NCBI RefSeq assembly: GCF_002288925.2
Contig: NW_022098076.1
Location: 85,615,612 to 85,679,611, forward strand
Direction: 5' to 3'
Source of the DNA: Delphinapterus leucas
Taxonomy: Eukaryota > Chordata > Mammalia > Artiodactyla > Monodontidae
Length of the DNA: 64,000 nucleotides
Shown: positions 1 to 12,540 of the stretch, one piece after another
How positions within the stretch are numbered: position 1 is the first letter of the stretch
Layout of the letters: every line of letters starts with the position of its first letter
Made by a program: the position numbers and the translations under genes
The notes under the pieces: model-generated
What the model saw: the letters and a program-made list of their open reading frames with translations, nothing else
The model's database searches: none
Told to the model about the DNA's origin: nothing

Positions 1-30
1 CACCAAGAGGTTCCCTGATGGCCATTTGCC

Positions 31-37
31 TCATACC
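31..37 (-). promoter_or_regulatory. PID1: 5' splice donor of the PID1 exon
   Basis: The minus strand reads AAG|GTATGA, close to the MAG|GTRAGT donor consensus. Positions 1-36 are the beginning of the next, downstream intron. Confidence 0.85.
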
Positions 38-183
38 TTGCAGCCACTGTGAGTTCTGGTCTTCATCAGGGGCGTGGTGGTGCACAGCTCAATGGCCTCA
101 GGCTCATGGAAAATGACTGCTGGCAGAGGTTCCTTTTTCAGTGTTAGGACATTCAACTTAGACTTCAGCATGGTCTGAAAGTG
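37..183 (-). CDS. PID1: PID1 internal coding exon (N-terminal segment of the PTB-domain adaptor)
   Basis: The minus strand gives 49 uninterrupted codons starting HFQTMLKSKLNVLTLKK and ending KTRTHSGCK, bounded by AG and GT in phase 0 on both sides. I recognise this as the conserved PID1 (NYGGF4) segment that follows the short first-exon peptide, about residues 11-59 of the ~217-residue isoform. The next exon, left of the window, should begin VTYLGKV, the first strand of the phosphotyrosine-binding domain. PID1 is a cytoplasmic adaptor reported to bind the LRP1 tail and to dampen insulin signalling. The exon therefore supplies the linker just before the PTB fold. Its length is a multiple of three, so skipping would keep frame. 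The protein match is from memory; the splice sites and open frame are seen directly. No premature stop or frameshift is present, so the exon looks functional. Confidence 0.93.
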
Positions 184-220
184 CTGGAAAGCAGAAAAAA
201 AAAACCAAACAGAGTTAACT
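184..220 (-). promoter_or_regulatory. PID1: 3' splice acceptor, polypyrimidine tract and branch point of the PID1 exon
   Basis: Read on the minus strand, the exon is preceded by TTTCCAG, a pyrimidine tract containing ten consecutive T, and the motif TTAAC. The TTAAC fits the yUnAy branch-point consensus, with its adenine (complement of position 215) about 32 nt from the exon start. Spacing and composition are those of a strong U2-type acceptor. Confidence 0.85.
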
Positions 221-860
221 CATTTGGAATTATACAGGGTGCAACTGTACAGCAAACCCAGTAGCAAAATCTTTGTTTTATGAATTCTGTTTTACTAGAG
301 CAGGCCAAAAGGTATCAAGTGAAATAGAAGGAAAAAACTGTCAGGATACCACCAAAATGAAACTGTGAGAGACAGCCAACCCCTACACAGATGCCATGAA
401 AACATGGGGCAGTGGTGAGTCACCAGGACCTTGCTCTGAGAGGTTCTTCCAAAGCGATACGTATAGATGAGATTCTAGACATGTAATCCATGCTGAATTC
501 AGCAAAATAAGTGAAGACGTTGGGAAGGGGATGTTACAGGAGATACTTTGGGGAAAGTCTAGAGGTAATGAAAAAGGAGAAGAGCTGATGAAAAACACAC
601 ACACAGGACTTCTGTTTTCTGCCTTCTCTACTTCTGCCATGCATTGGCTGTAGAACTTTAGAAAATTCGCTGTTTCTCAATGGACAATTTTATCTGCTGC
701 CCCAGGCCAGGACTCTAAGTAAATATTCATTCTATATGCAACTCCTGTTGGCACTAGTTTTGAAATATGCCCAGAGTCCAGCCATGTTTAATCACCACTA
801 TCTATCTATATACCCAATCCAGGCACCATCATTGTCTGGTCTATTATAGCAGCTCCCAAA
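195..860. other. Intron flank, nothing recognised
   Basis: AT-rich single-copy-looking sequence next to the exon. The open frames present are short and have no family resemblance. Confidence 0.5.
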
Positions 861-879
861 CTAATCCTGCCATTTCCAA

Positions 880-1075
880 CCTTGCCACACAGCAGCCAAA
901 GGGGATCCTTCTAAAATCCCACCATGGCTGTCACGCTTCTGCCAAAAGTCTTCCAAGTCCTCCCCACTCCTCACTGAAAAATTCTAAGTCCTTACTTTGG
1001 CCTTCAAGCCCATGAATGATTCAGGGACCCAAAGTGGCTCTAATCTCATTTTCCATCCATTATCCTCCCATTTAC
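880..1075 (+). repeat. LINE L2 fragment
   Basis: The order gatccttctaaaa, tgtcacgcttctgcc, agtcttccaagtcctcccca, then taagtccttactttggcc follows the L2 ORF2 3' region from memory. It is highly diverged, as expected for this pre-eutherian element. Confidence 0.55.
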
Positions 1076-1765
1076 TTGGGTCCAATAAATGATGAATGAT
1101 AAATTCATGTCAATAATCTAAAATTTAAAAAAATTTTTAAACTTAGAACAGGATTAAACAGCAAACTAAAAAAAAAAAAAAGGAAGGAAAACCACCATGA
1201 TTCCAGAGAGACATTCATGGAAGAAAAGAAAAAGCTTTATTGTCAGTACTTTTAATGGCACTTTTTTCTACTTTTTGAATGGAGGACATTGATTTTCATT
1301 TTATACTGGGCCCCACAAATTATGTAGCTAAGTTTGGTACACATAAATACTCAGTAGAAGCTGTTTGAATCAATGAAGTCTCCCAAGTACCTAAAACATC
1401 ACCTGAAACCTCACAGATGTCCAAGGAGTATTTGTGGAAGGTAATGCAGGTAATAAAATGAAAGAAAAATACACAGCACAAATGTAAAAATAATGATCTA
1501 TAAACCAGGGTTCATGAAGTATACCTGCTCACTACTTCATCCAACTTGATCTTTCTGGACCTGCTATGGTTTGTGAAACACAGTACTGAAAGAAGTGAAT
1601 GATGACATATATACACAAGTACATTCACCTAAATATAAATCACCAAAAACAGTTCCCATACAATTCAATATAAAGGCAGTAGAGGTTTTGAAATCTGTAT
1701 CAGGATTTCAAGGCCTGCATTTCACAAGTCCACACAGAATCTACTAGAACTCCAACTGACCACTT
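1076..1765. other. No gene; A-rich tracts only
   Basis: Contains a run of 13 A around 1170 and AT-rich unique sequence. Nothing else is recognised. Confidence 0.4.
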
Positions 1766-2171
1766 TGATGATCAGTTTTACATGTTAACTTGGCTAGGCT
1801 ACCATGCTCAGATATTCAATCAAATACTAATCTAGGTACCGCCATGAAGGTACTTTGTGAATGTGGTTAAAGTCCATAATCAGTTGAATGGAAGTAAGGG
1901 AGATTATTTTAGATAATCTGGGTGGGCCTGATTAAATCAATTTACAGGCTTTAATAGGTGAGCTGAGGCTTCCCTGAAGAAGAAATTCCACCTGTGAATA
2001 GCTATTTCAGTCTATGTCAGAGTTCCAGCCCACCCTTCCTGACAGTCTGCCCTAAGGATTTCAAACTTGCTTAGCCAGCCCCTACAATCACATAAGCCAA
2101 CTCCTTGAATAAACCTCTTAATATATATCTCCTAGTACTTCTGTCTTTCTGACTTAACCCTAACTGATAAA
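1766..2171 (+). mobile_element. Solo LTR of ERVL type (MLT2-like)
   Basis: It begins TGATGATCAGTTTTACATG and continues with acttggctaggctac, gggtgggcctgatt, gaagaagaaattc, cacataagccaactcctt and a terminal taactgataa. This is the layout of the ancient MLT2 (ERVL) LTR group. No internal retroviral sequence flanks it, so it is a solo LTR. Subfamily is uncertain (B to F type). Confidence 0.6.
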
Positions 2172-2939
2172 GCCACGTTTTAGAATACAAAGTTGCCAGC
2201 TCTGATATTTTTTAAATGGGAGAGAGACTTGCACTTAGGTCTCCCAAGGAGTAGTGATTTGCAGTTTTTTAAATGTAAGGAAATCTTCATATTAATTGCA
2301 TAAATGCAAGTCTTCATATTAATCTGGAAGTTTCTATCTTTGCTCTTAATTGATTCCAGTCCAAGAGGGTGCAGGTTTAGGGTTGCAAAGTGGTCTGGGA
2401 AGAGCAACAGAGATCCCTGGGAGGGACAGCTGAAGTTAGTTTGCCTCTGTGAGCAACTATCTGGAGCTATGGGATGAAGATGATGAAGGGAGAGGGGCTC
2501 AGAAGACAAAGTAATGAGCAAGTGGGAACACTCTCCCTCGGCTGCCGTTTTGCTGGCGCTCTACGAGGGGTACATGAAATTGAAGCTCAACTCAGCCTGA
2601 CTCGTGCCACACAGGAAGGTCCCAAAGATGGCACTAGAAGTGGCCCTGTTCTCACGCGGGTTGGACAATCAAGCTGCCCAGAAGTTCTGACACTGTCTTC
2701 CTGTCCCCACTGTAATTCCTGTCAGAGCCAAATGGTTCAATTACCAGGCACACAGAGAGACTGGAAGTTACAGATGGGCACACGTAAGGCCCCCTTGCCT
2801 GGGAGCTAAGTAAAAGAAATAAGCTTAGGGATAGGAAAGTAAGGGAGTTCAAATTCCAACTTCAACACAATGTGTGATGTAACCTCAACTACATAATTCT
2901 AGAGTCTGGGCATCTCCAGCCAGGTAGATAGCGGCCCTG
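2172..2939. other. No gene recognised
   Basis: Holds a chance open frame of 111 codons (2474-2809, plus) with no homology I can see and no splice context. Otherwise it is unremarkable. Confidence 0.4.
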
Positions 2940-3130
2940 TAATCACTCACCAATCCAACCATCCACCTTTACTCAACAAGCCCACTCAGCCAGCACTGTG
3001 AGAGGCACAGCTGGGACAGAAATAAAAATGTGGACCTCTGCCTGAAAGATTTCTCACAATCAATAGAGACTGTGAAATCAAATGACAACAATGCTACATG
3101 AGAAGTTCCTTACAAGAGCTAAAGAAAAAG
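2940..3130 (-). repeat. Probable LINE L2 3' end, antisense
   Basis: Degenerate remnants of an antisense L2 3' end (ccagcactgtgagaggcacag, then gctgggacagaaataaaaatg, then a 'dose/total' segment). It is strongly diverged, so the assignment is weak. Confidence 0.35.
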
Positions 3131-4224
3131 GCTAAGACAATATTTGAAAGTGAAATAGAGAAAGTGTTTTTTTTAATGTCTTTAAAACATTAAAGAAAAA
3201 AAGTGGGTTTTTTTCTTTAATGGCATTGTCCTTTTTGTCCACTGTGAAAGGATGAAAGTAAAGAAGGAAATAAAATGTAGATTATGTGCTGAATCATTGA
3301 GTCTACAACAATACATAGTTCTACAGAAAATTAACATTTTTATGTAACTCTGAGTCTGTTTTGTAAACCTTCAGTGGTCGAAGCGTAATAGCTAAAGCTG
3401 CTTATCAGAACACCCTTCTGCCCCCCCCTTAGGGAAACTCCTCCTCTACCATATGCTGCTTTGTGAAATGGGGCTGTCATTCATAATTCCCCACCTCCTA
3501 ACATTGGGAAAGGATACATGACACAGGCTGACCATCTGAGTAACCCCATGTACCTGGCCAAAGGAATTGGTTCAGATGAAACTCAAGATTGGCTGAACAG
3601 AATCACCTGGGAGGTTGATAGGTAGGTTTTTTGCTAAAAGGGGGTAAAGAGTTCAGAGCTGCTGCTGACCTTCTCTTCCCACGAGGTCCGTCGGTGAATG
3701 GTAAGACCACACAGAGACAACAGGAGAGCTTAGAAATGGAAAGTCACAGACGACAAAGCTGAGCCCCTGGATCCAGCTGCATCTGACTCAGATCTATCCA
3801 CAGACTTACTGACAGAATGAACCAATACAGTGGCTTTTATGCTTAAGTGAGCTTGAGTTAGTTGTCTGATCCAAAAAATTCAGAGTCTCACCAATACAAA
3901 ACTACTTTTTAATAAAAAATCATCTGTAAAAATAAAACGGAGATAAAAGTTTTAAAAGGACCTCATAAATGTTAATCTGCATAAATGAATAGCAACATTA
4001 TCTTTAAAAAAAAATAGTGAATCTTGCACTTAGTTATTGGAATAGGCTGAGCCGTAATGACCAAGCACCAAATAATAATCCAAAGAAAGTATTATAGTCC
4101 CTAGGTTATTAATATTTAAGGCAAAGCTCTCTGAGCTACTGCCAAAATAAGAGGAATCCCAAGTCTCAAGAGACAGTCGAATACTGTACCTGCAATAATA
4201 ACACAATTCTTGCTGAGTAGCCAA
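3131..4224. other. Mostly unassigned; possible ancient LTR-like repeat about 3440-3880
   Basis: A small T-rich/A-rich inverted repeat lies near 3173-3200 (tttaatgt ... acattaaa). From about 3440 to 3880 the text (gagcccctggatccagctg, then gcttaagtgagcttgagtta) resembles an ancient eutherian interspersed repeat seen at many loci. I cannot name the family reliably. Confidence 0.3.
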
Positions 4225-4335
4225 GACCCATTTGCTATAACCGACTCTGTCAGAACTGCATGGCCTTATACTTCCTGGGCCTCAGTTTTCTCATCTGTCA
4301 ACTTTAAAATGCTTGTTATGACCAGTCAAAAATAA
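4225..4335 (+). repeat. MIR SINE fragment
   Basis: Contains the MIR core/3' hallmark gggcctcagttttctcatctgt followed by a degenerate aaaatg. Ends are indistinct. Confidence 0.5.
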
Positions 4336-6018
4336 TATCACTTGTTCTTTGCATGGACATACAAGTGCAATAAAGATAATGCAACCTCAAATAACATAAT
4401 CCAGTAGCATCATAAAAAGGCAACACAAGGGCAATCTAATAGAGTAGCTTGGAAAAGCTACAGTCCCCAAATGACGGATGCACAGGGTTCCATAAAGAAA
4501 ATGTGTTATTCATTCTTAAAGAAGGGACGTGAATAGTGTTGTAGAAAATTAGGGCACTGCCTAGGACAAATTAAACAAAGCTCTGCTTTCTACATTTGGT
4601 GCTTTATGTGCGATCCTAAAATAGAGCCTCTAAATCAAGCCCCATTATGCAGATGGGGTAATCGCATGCCCTGTATAATTTTACAGTTGGCGCTTCCTAC
4701 TCCTATTCAGACATTAATCTCTGACAGTTTAGCAGGCAGAGATTTACATATTTTACCAATTCAAATCCAGTGTATCTCACCTTTGTATTGATTCTGCATC
4801 CAAAATACAGAACTTCTTTGGAAGGCAAATCCTGCCTCCTCTTTTTCTGAGATAACTGGAACACTGTCTTCACACAAATTAGAGGGAAGGCATTAAAGGT
4901 TTTAATCTCTGGCTCATCTTTGCATTTTGAAGGCTGACTAAAATGGTCAGTTTTAACTTGCAAATTACTGATTCAGTAATGCCCTAATCAAGCTTCAAAA
5001 ATATTGCAAATGTTCTCAAGAGAACCGCAAGGAACAAGTGGGTGAATGGAATTAATGGAAAAATACTCAGTACCCCAAACAAATGTTAATTTGTACAAGT
5101 GTACAAAAATCAGTAGGGCTCTGACTTTCTACGCATAATCATTTTATTACTTTAGGGTTCTGTAAGAATTAGTGGAACTCAGTTGTGGTTTCCTTACATT
5201 GTATACCATATACATTGTATACCATTGTATATTGTCTTTTAAAATAACAAGTGTATTCAGGCCCCACATATGAATAAAGAAACAGGTGTGATGACTTTTG
5301 TGTCCTTTCATAAATTAGATCTAATAATCTTTTGCTTCTATTTAATGTATATTCTCAGAGTTCTGCTTTTAAATATTTATTCTAGCACCTTTACCAAAAA
5401 AATCCCATAAAAATGAGAAAAATATTTTGTTAAATAAACAGCAAATGATTTGTTAGATGATTAGGAATAATTACATGAGTGAATAAAAGAAAATTTTACT
5501 TAAATTCAACTTTCATTTAAACACATTTTAGTGCAAAGGTTTTGTTTATTAGTTTTTGTCCTTTTTAAAAGTAAAGCAGGGTTGGATAATCTCTCCAAAT
5601 CTAGTAGGCATATACAAAATTGCACTCTTTTATTTCAAGAATTAAATTTTTAATGCAATTTGTGTTGATCTGGTATTTCAAGAAAAGAAAGACATACACC
5701 AATTTGACATGAAGCTTCTTGCTGCAAATTATCCTAGTAACTGCCATATTCAAAAAAGTTACAGCTTAAAGGTCTACATCCAGATATTCATAAATTTAAG
5801 ACTGTCTATATCTATTAAACTGATAGCTATTATTAAACTAACTTAAAATACTCATGTTCACACACCCATATTTATTCATGCAGTTTTAATTATGGAAGAT
5901 TTCTTTTGAACATCACAGATTCTCTCAAGAGATTATGTGGGAGAAGCATAAAAATAACTCCATGCCCACAGAGTATGCAAAAAGCCCCCAAGGCTTGTGA
6001 AAGACTCACTCAGGGGAG
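4336..6018. other. AT-rich intron, no gene
   Basis: Includes a local duplication of acattgtatacca around 5197-5230. No repeat family or coding signature is recognised. Confidence 0.4.
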
Positions 6019-6050
6019 TGTGTGTATGTGTGTTTGTGTGTGTGTATCTA
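6019..6050 (+). repeat. (TG)n microsatellite, interrupted
   Basis: Runs of gtgtgtgt interrupted by 'atg' and 'ttt'; a degenerate dinucleotide tract. Confidence 0.8.
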
Positions 6051-6513
6051 CTTATTTACTTTTTGTTACTGATCTGAAATACATACATATGCACATACAC
6101 ACACAAAAAAATACCTATGTGCTGTATCCCTAGCTTCAGAGGTTTCTATAATTTTCTAAACTATTTTTGTATATGTTAACAGTTAAACAATTTATTGTTG
6201 AACACAGGTTGCAAGCTCACAGCCTGAAGGCATACTTAGCCTGTAAATAAGTTTTATTTGATTCACAGACTGCTTTATGATCAAAATTTGAAGTAGTATT
6301 CAAAAACTGAGATACATATGACTAAAATTTGCATTTCTACTTCTCTTGAAAGATCAGAATGTCTACAAAAGCAACTTGCATTCCCTCAGGGCAACAATGA
6401 GCTCCAGCTGGTTGTTGCAAACGCCCTTATTTACTTAGGCGTTTTCCCCTGCAATTCACCATGGTCCCTCCTTCTGCCAGTGCCAGATTTCCCTTCTATA
6501 CTAAAGACCAGTG

Positions 6514-6903
6514 GGACTACCCTGGTGGCTCAATGGTTAAGAATCCGCCTGCCAATTCAGGGGACACGGGTTCAACCCCTGGTCTGGGAAGATCCCACAT
6601 AGCGCAGAGCAACTAAGCCCGTGTGCCACAACTACTGAGCCTGCGCTCTAGAGCCCACGAGCCACAACTACTGAAGCCCTTGAGCCCTAGAGTCTGCGCG
6701 CTGCAACTATTGAGACCATGCACCGCAACTACCTAGCCTGCGTGCTGCCTGCATGCCTAGAGCCCATGCTCCACAACAAGAGAAGCCACCACGATGAGAA
6801 GCCTGCACACTGTAATGAAGAGTAGCCCCCGCTCGCCACAACTAGGGATAGCCCATGTGCAGCAACGAAGACCCAATGCAGCCAAAAATAAAAAATAAAT
6901 AAA
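6514..6903 (+). mobile_element. Long-form CHR-type tRNA-derived SINE
   Basis: The head ggactaccctggtggctcaatggt and a B-box-like gggttcaacccc identify the tRNA-derived part. The body is made of repeated 'gccacaactactga' units and ends in agccaaaaataaaaaataaat. A 12-bp target-site duplication taaagaccagtg lies at 6502-6513 and 6904-6915, without mismatch. At about 390 bp it is some 115 bp longer than the related copy at 56031 because it carries more internal units. Substitutions in the head suggest an older insertion than the short CHR-2 copies. Confidence 0.88.
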
Positions 6904-7279
6904 TAAAGACCAGTGACTATTTATGCCTTACCAACTTCACTCCTATACTTGCTTGACCCTTACAGGCATTTGAATTTGCAACCCCTGATGGAAAACGACA
7001 AATGCTAGGAGCATAGAACAAAAATTCCACCCACTCATGAAAAAAATTCAAGTACAGCTGAATTAACTCATACCTATATTTAAATTATGAATATTCAACT
7101 AACGGAGTGTGAGTGAATGATAGAGAGAAGTATTAATAAAATGGACCAACTGTCTGGTCATTCCACATAATTAAGTATGGGATAGGAATAAGCATTTAGA
7201 AATCTGTTCTTCTCTAAGTTATTCTCACATGCTCCTGGTGTATGAGTGTCTTATTGCACTGAATTCAATTAAACTGCTA

Positions 7280-9955
7280 AAGATCAATATTTTTTACTTC
7301 GGTTTCAATCCAGATGGAGTAACAGGAACCAAATAGATCCTGCCACCTTAAACAACCAAATAAACTAGAAAAAAAATATGAAGCAACAGTTTGTGAGACA
7401 CTGGATATCAGGCAATGAAGGACAGTGATCTCTGAAAGATGTGACACAAATAAGTTATACAACTGTCCGGCTTACTACCTTGAGGGAGTCTGCAGGCTGC
7501 CATGAAGGGAGGAGAAGGGCCCAGCAGAGTCCCTGAGCTAAAGGTGACAGAGATGAAAGCCCAGGGAGACAAATAAAAGGGGATATCTGCACACAGAGAG
7601 AACTTTGGAAATCTGCAGCGTGTCCCCTTAAATATTCAGTTGTGTACTAATCAAAGCATACATGAAAGGAAACTAACCAAAGGAAAGGAACCACTGGAAA
7701 GAACTAGAGATGAACGTGCTGGTGCTCACACAGAACCAGCAATATTGTCTGTTTCCACCAATGAATGGAAAAACTCATGAGTCATAGGGCACTGGGTAGA
7801 GTACTCACTGTCTAGTCACAGTAGTAGGAAATAATTAGCACTAGACTAAATGCCACTCTGATTCCACCTGCAAATCTTTAAAAGATGATCCAAAATAATC
7901 AAAGTACTTCAGAGTAATTTACCTGAATTCCACAAAAATTGTTGAAAAATATTTATAGGATTACAAAAATATCCAGCAACCAGCAAGGTAAAATTCAAAA
8001 TGTCTAACATCCAATCAAAAATCACCGGGCATGCAAAAAGGCAGGAAAATAGAACCCATAATAGAGACAAAACAATTAATAAAAACCAGCCAAAAATGAC
8101 ATAGATGTTATAATGACCAGGTAAAGACATTAAAACTGTATTTCATATATTCCAAAAGGTAAGCAGAGATATTGAAAATATAAAAAGATCCAAATTTAAC
8201 TTCTAAAGATAAAAACTATAATGGTAAAGGGGAAAAGCACACTGGGTGCTACTAACAGATGCCATTATAGAAAAAAAACATTGGTGAACTTGGAGACATA
8301 ACAATAGAAACTATTCAAAATGCAACAGAGAGAAAAGAAGAAAAAAAATGCATCAAGGAGCTAAGGGACAACTTCAAATATCCTGATATATGTATAACTG
8401 GAGCCCCAGAGGAGAAGTAAGGAAAAACAAGAAAAAAACTGAGGAAACAGCTAGAAATTTTCTAAATTTGAGGAAATTATAAACCCACAAATACAAGAAT
8501 CTCAATAAGCCCCAAGCAGAAGAAATAGAAGAAAATTACACCACAGCAAATCAAGAATTCTGGGTATAGAATGAAGGTAAAATAAAATTGAAACAATTCA
8601 TTGCCAGTGGACCTTTTCTAGAAGAAATGTTAAAGAAAGTCAGTTGGGCAAAAGAAAAGATGAAAATATAGATCTATAAAAGGGAATGAAGAGCAGAGAA
8701 GAGAGTAACTATATGGACTAATAAGTTTCTTTCTTATAATTTAAAATTCATTCAAAGATAATGAATAATTATCTATAATTTATAATAATTATCAGATAAT
8801 TTTGACTATTCAAAATTACTAAAAATAATAGCAATGTGGTACGGGATTTTAGCAGATATCAAAGTAAGATGTATTGCCACACTAGTACAATGGTCAGAAA
8901 AGGTAAAAATGGAAGTATACTATTGTAAGGATCTAACAGTATATATGACATGGTTTAATATCATTTGAAGGTAGGTTGTAATAAATTAAAGGTATATACT
9001 ATAAACCATAAAGCAATGACTAAAATAACAAACCAAAGAGTTATATGTAAGTATAAAGAAGATAAAATGGAATCATAAAAAGAAGGCAGAAATAGAGGAA
9101 AAAGTTAACCAAAAAAAAGATAAGACAAATAGAAAACAAATAAGATAAAAGATTTAAAATTAAACGTGTCAACAATTGTATAAAATGTAAATGGCCTAAA
9201 TATCTCAAATAAAAGAAATATATAGTGAGATTAAATCAAAAACAAAACCCAACTCTAGGCTGCCTATAAGAAATTCACTCTAAATATGAAGAAGCAAATA
9301 AATATGATAGACCACAAGGATAAGTAGACAAAAAACACAAATACGGTTGGCAATTTCAATACTGCTCTCTCCAAAATTGATAGAATGAGTAGACAGAAAA
9401 GCTGTAAGGATATAGAAGATTTGAATAGCACCATCAACCAACCTAACATGACTGATAATTATAAACCACTTTACCAAAAAACAGAATTCAAGTGTACATA
9501 AAACATTTACCAAGACAGACAAAATGCTGAGCCACAAAAAAAGTAAATTTAGGATTCAAGCTATACAAAGTAATAACAGAAAAATACCTGTAAATTTTCC
9601 AAATATATGTAAACTAAATAGCACACTTCTAAATAACCCATGGATGAAAGAATAAATCAAGAGGTAAAACAGGAATTAGTTTGAACTGAATGAAAATGAA
9701 AACATAATACATCAAAAATTCTAGGAGGCCACTAAAATGGTACTTAAGGGAAATTTTATAGCATAAATGCCAGTATTAGAAATATTAGAAATAGATTAGA
9801 ACTGTAGAAGAAAGTTCTCTATTCAACAAACTCAGCTTCAAACTTAAGAAAAAAAAGCAAAGAATAAATGAAACCCAAAAGTAAAAGAAACCAAATAATA
9901 AAGACAAAGGAGAAATCAATGAAATATGACACAGAAAGTCAATACAATCAACACA
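7280..9955 (+). mobile_element. Ancient L1 (L1M type), partial: 5'UTR/ORF1 through the ORF2 endonuclease/linker region
   Basis: At least three L1 blocks occur in order. First, an ORF1-like stretch (about 8000-8700) with aatgtctaacatccaatcaaa, a SELED-like coiled-coil remnant at about 8281 and an RRM-like segment around 8360-8420. Second, an ORF2 start near 9175-9290 (aatgtaaatggcctaaat; ctaggctgcctataagaaa). Third, an endonuclease/linker region 9350-9940 (atagaatgagtagacagaaa; ttctaaataacccatgg; gggaaattttatagca). Part of the endonuclease between blocks two and three is missing. No open frame survives. It lacks a 3' end and poly(A), so it was truncated by a later rearrangement at its right border. 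Confidence 0.7.
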
Positions 9956-11345
9956 GTGGCCTATCTTCAAGTTCACTTATTTGTCCTTTGGTTGTGTCGA
10001 GTCTACTGATGAGTTCATTAAAGTCTGTCTTCATCTCTGTTACTCTGTTGTTGCTGTTTTTGTTCTTGTTTTCCCTAGCAGTTTCATTTGATTCTTTCTT
10101 ACAGTTTCTCTTTGCTGAAATTCCCCATATGTTCATGTATGCCCTCCACTTTTTTCTCTAGAGCCTTTGATATACTAATGACAGTTATTTTAAACTCCAT
10201 ACTCAGGTCGCCACTGAGTCAAGTTTTACTAATGGCTTTGTCTCCTCACAATGGAGAAGACAAATGTTTTTTCTCTTGATTTTTTGTACATCTTATATTT
10301 TTTACTGAATTCTAGACATCATTTCAGTAGTGTAGTAAATGCATTTATACCGGAAATGGACCACATTCCTTCTACAGCTTACTGAGCATTAGTGCAGTGT
10401 GTCAAGTCAGTCTAGCCTGGAAATCGTCTGGGTTTGGGCTTTATTGCTGTAGTACAGACTTCAATTCCACCAGCGTTTCTTTGTCTTCAGGGTAGGGTCT
10501 AGTTTGCTGGGAAGAATGTCTCAATACTCGTGCTCCACCCTCAGCTTTCAGACTCCTCTGTACACCTGAGTGAGACAGTCTCTCTTGACACTTCTTCCCT
10601 GCCCCTAAAGGTTGACTGAAATTTCTTGATACTAGGTGCTTTCTAGGGCATGTCCTGTTCCTTTAGTCTTGGAAACCATGCTCTCAATGGTCTTGACTTT
10701 GCTACAAGGGACCTCTACTGTTCTGGATCCAGGCTGGTTTCTCACCTTTCCCCTAGATGTAGAGGATTTTTTCTTTTCCTCTCCAGAATTTACAATGGGT
10801 CTTCACCTATGCACAATGGGTCTTCACCTTCAACCACCATTTCTTGACTCCTTCACCTAAGGTAGGATCTGCCACCCTACCTTAGCTGTGAAATCTTAGG
10901 CTTCGTAGGGAGAAGACTGAGGTGAGGCTTTGTGCCTGATAACCGCACGTCAAGGGAGGCTTGCTCTGGCCTGTACCCTGCCTCTCAATCCCTCTCCTGA
11001 GCCCCAGTGGCGGTCAGTTTAGAGAAGCCTGCAAGACAGTGTGACTCCCCCATGGGTATACAGCCACTGTGGGTTCTATACTCTTGTGCTAGCCCATAAT
11101 TGACCTTTAGCAAATTGTTAATAATTTTAGCTGAATTTTTCTTTCCTTCTTGTATCACAGGCCATCTTCCTCCCATCCTCTTCCACATGTGAGCAATAAC
11201 TCATACGTAGTCGCTTTTTGGAGGCCTTAACCTCTGTATATTGCAGGCTGGTTGGATGTACTATGACCCTGGCTCTTTGATGGATTCAAGAGAAGCTATG
11301 ATTTTATAAACTATCTGACTTTTTCTTGTTGATAGGATGAAAGTG
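9956..11345 (-). mobile_element. Second ancient L1 fragment, opposite orientation (ORF1 start and 5'UTR-like)
   Basis: The minus strand at 9948-10136 encodes an L1 ORF1 coiled-coil remnant (TEMKTDFNELISRLDTTKG followed by QISELED). Further right, text such as tttgatatactaatgacagttatttt is typical of the antisense of ancient L1 5' regions. Both this fragment and the plus-strand fragment to the left contain the SELED segment, so they are not two halves of one copy. The right limit is a rough estimate. Confidence 0.5.
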
Positions 11346-12477
11346 ATGCATTCTAGGCAAAGGCATACGTCAATTCATATTTTTAATCAGTTAAAAACTA
11401 AGTGCACTGAAGAATGCTTTGTGTTTGGGAGATACACATAAAATGTTGTGAAGTGCCTATTAGCATCATCTATCATTTCCAAAGGTCCTTTCCTCCAGAC
11501 CCTGTTTCTTTCCATCTCAGATATTTACGGTGTCACCAATGCTGACTACTATCTGATTGTGGTCAGTTTCCTATCTCCCTTCTCAGGTACTTCTTCTTAG
11601 AGATATATTGGTCCTATCCTCCCTCATAAATAAATGTAGAAACATAAGCCATGAAACTCTGCGGGAGGAACTAGCCAGCAATACAGACTACACCTTCCAG
11701 ATGAACTAGACCAACTCCCTCATTTCACTGATGAAGAAAACAAAGCCCAGAGAAGTGAAGATTACGTAAGATTCTGAAGACTGTTTCTCACATTCTCCCA
11801 AGGGACTTCATTCGGGCCCTGAGTGTGGCCCCAGGGGCACCTAAATGTTCCCATTTGAAATGCTTGGCTTTATGTTGTCAGTAAATACCCTGCTCCTCAG
11901 GACCTGGCAGATAAATGTTCTGAACACACAGACATTTACGTCTACACACATTTGGTTTTATTTTCGCTTCATTTTTGCTAGACAAAATTCCTCTATAGGA
12001 CAATGTTTTGGTTGATGCAGGATTGAACATTATCTTGGCAGGCTGGAAGGAAACTTAAAATAATTTTGTGCCCAGGCTTCAAATGGTCAGGAAGGTGACA
12101 TAACAGAGCTCTGGCAAGACCAGAGTTTGCTTTGATCAGGGGTCAGTGGAGAGCGCTACGCTGCAGAGTCATCTACAGAGGACTGAGAATTCATTTGCTA
12201 TACATGATACCTTTAGGAGAGTTTTTTAAAAAGAGCAAAAATTAATCCACATTGAGGGAGACAGCAACTTTAATATTTTGTTGACTGTCCTCTCAATTAT
12301 GATCACATCTATAAAGGCTTTTCTGAAACTCCTCACCTCCCAGCCCAGGTAGAATTAACCTCTCTGTCTGCTTTATGCCTGAACCATACCTGTACAATAG
12401 TGAGTATTTGCATAACACCTATAACACCTGAATGTACTGTTTACAAGGTTGTCTTTTCTTTGTAACCCTCATCCCTC
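11346..12477. other. No gene; weak MIR-like trace near 11715-11780
   Basis: tcatttcactgatgaagaaaac followed by agcccagagaagtgaag resembles antisense MIR. The rest is unassigned. Confidence 0.35.
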
Positions 12478-12540
12478 ACAAAGCACCTGACACAGAGCAG
12501 TCACGAAATAAATATTTAATGAATAAATGAATGATTAAGT
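12478..12540 (+). repeat. L2 or MIR 3' terminus
   Basis: aaagcacctgacacagagcag, then aataaatatttaatgaataaa and 'tgaatgatt', is the common L2/MIR-type 3' end with an imperfect TGAA tail. Confidence 0.5.
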
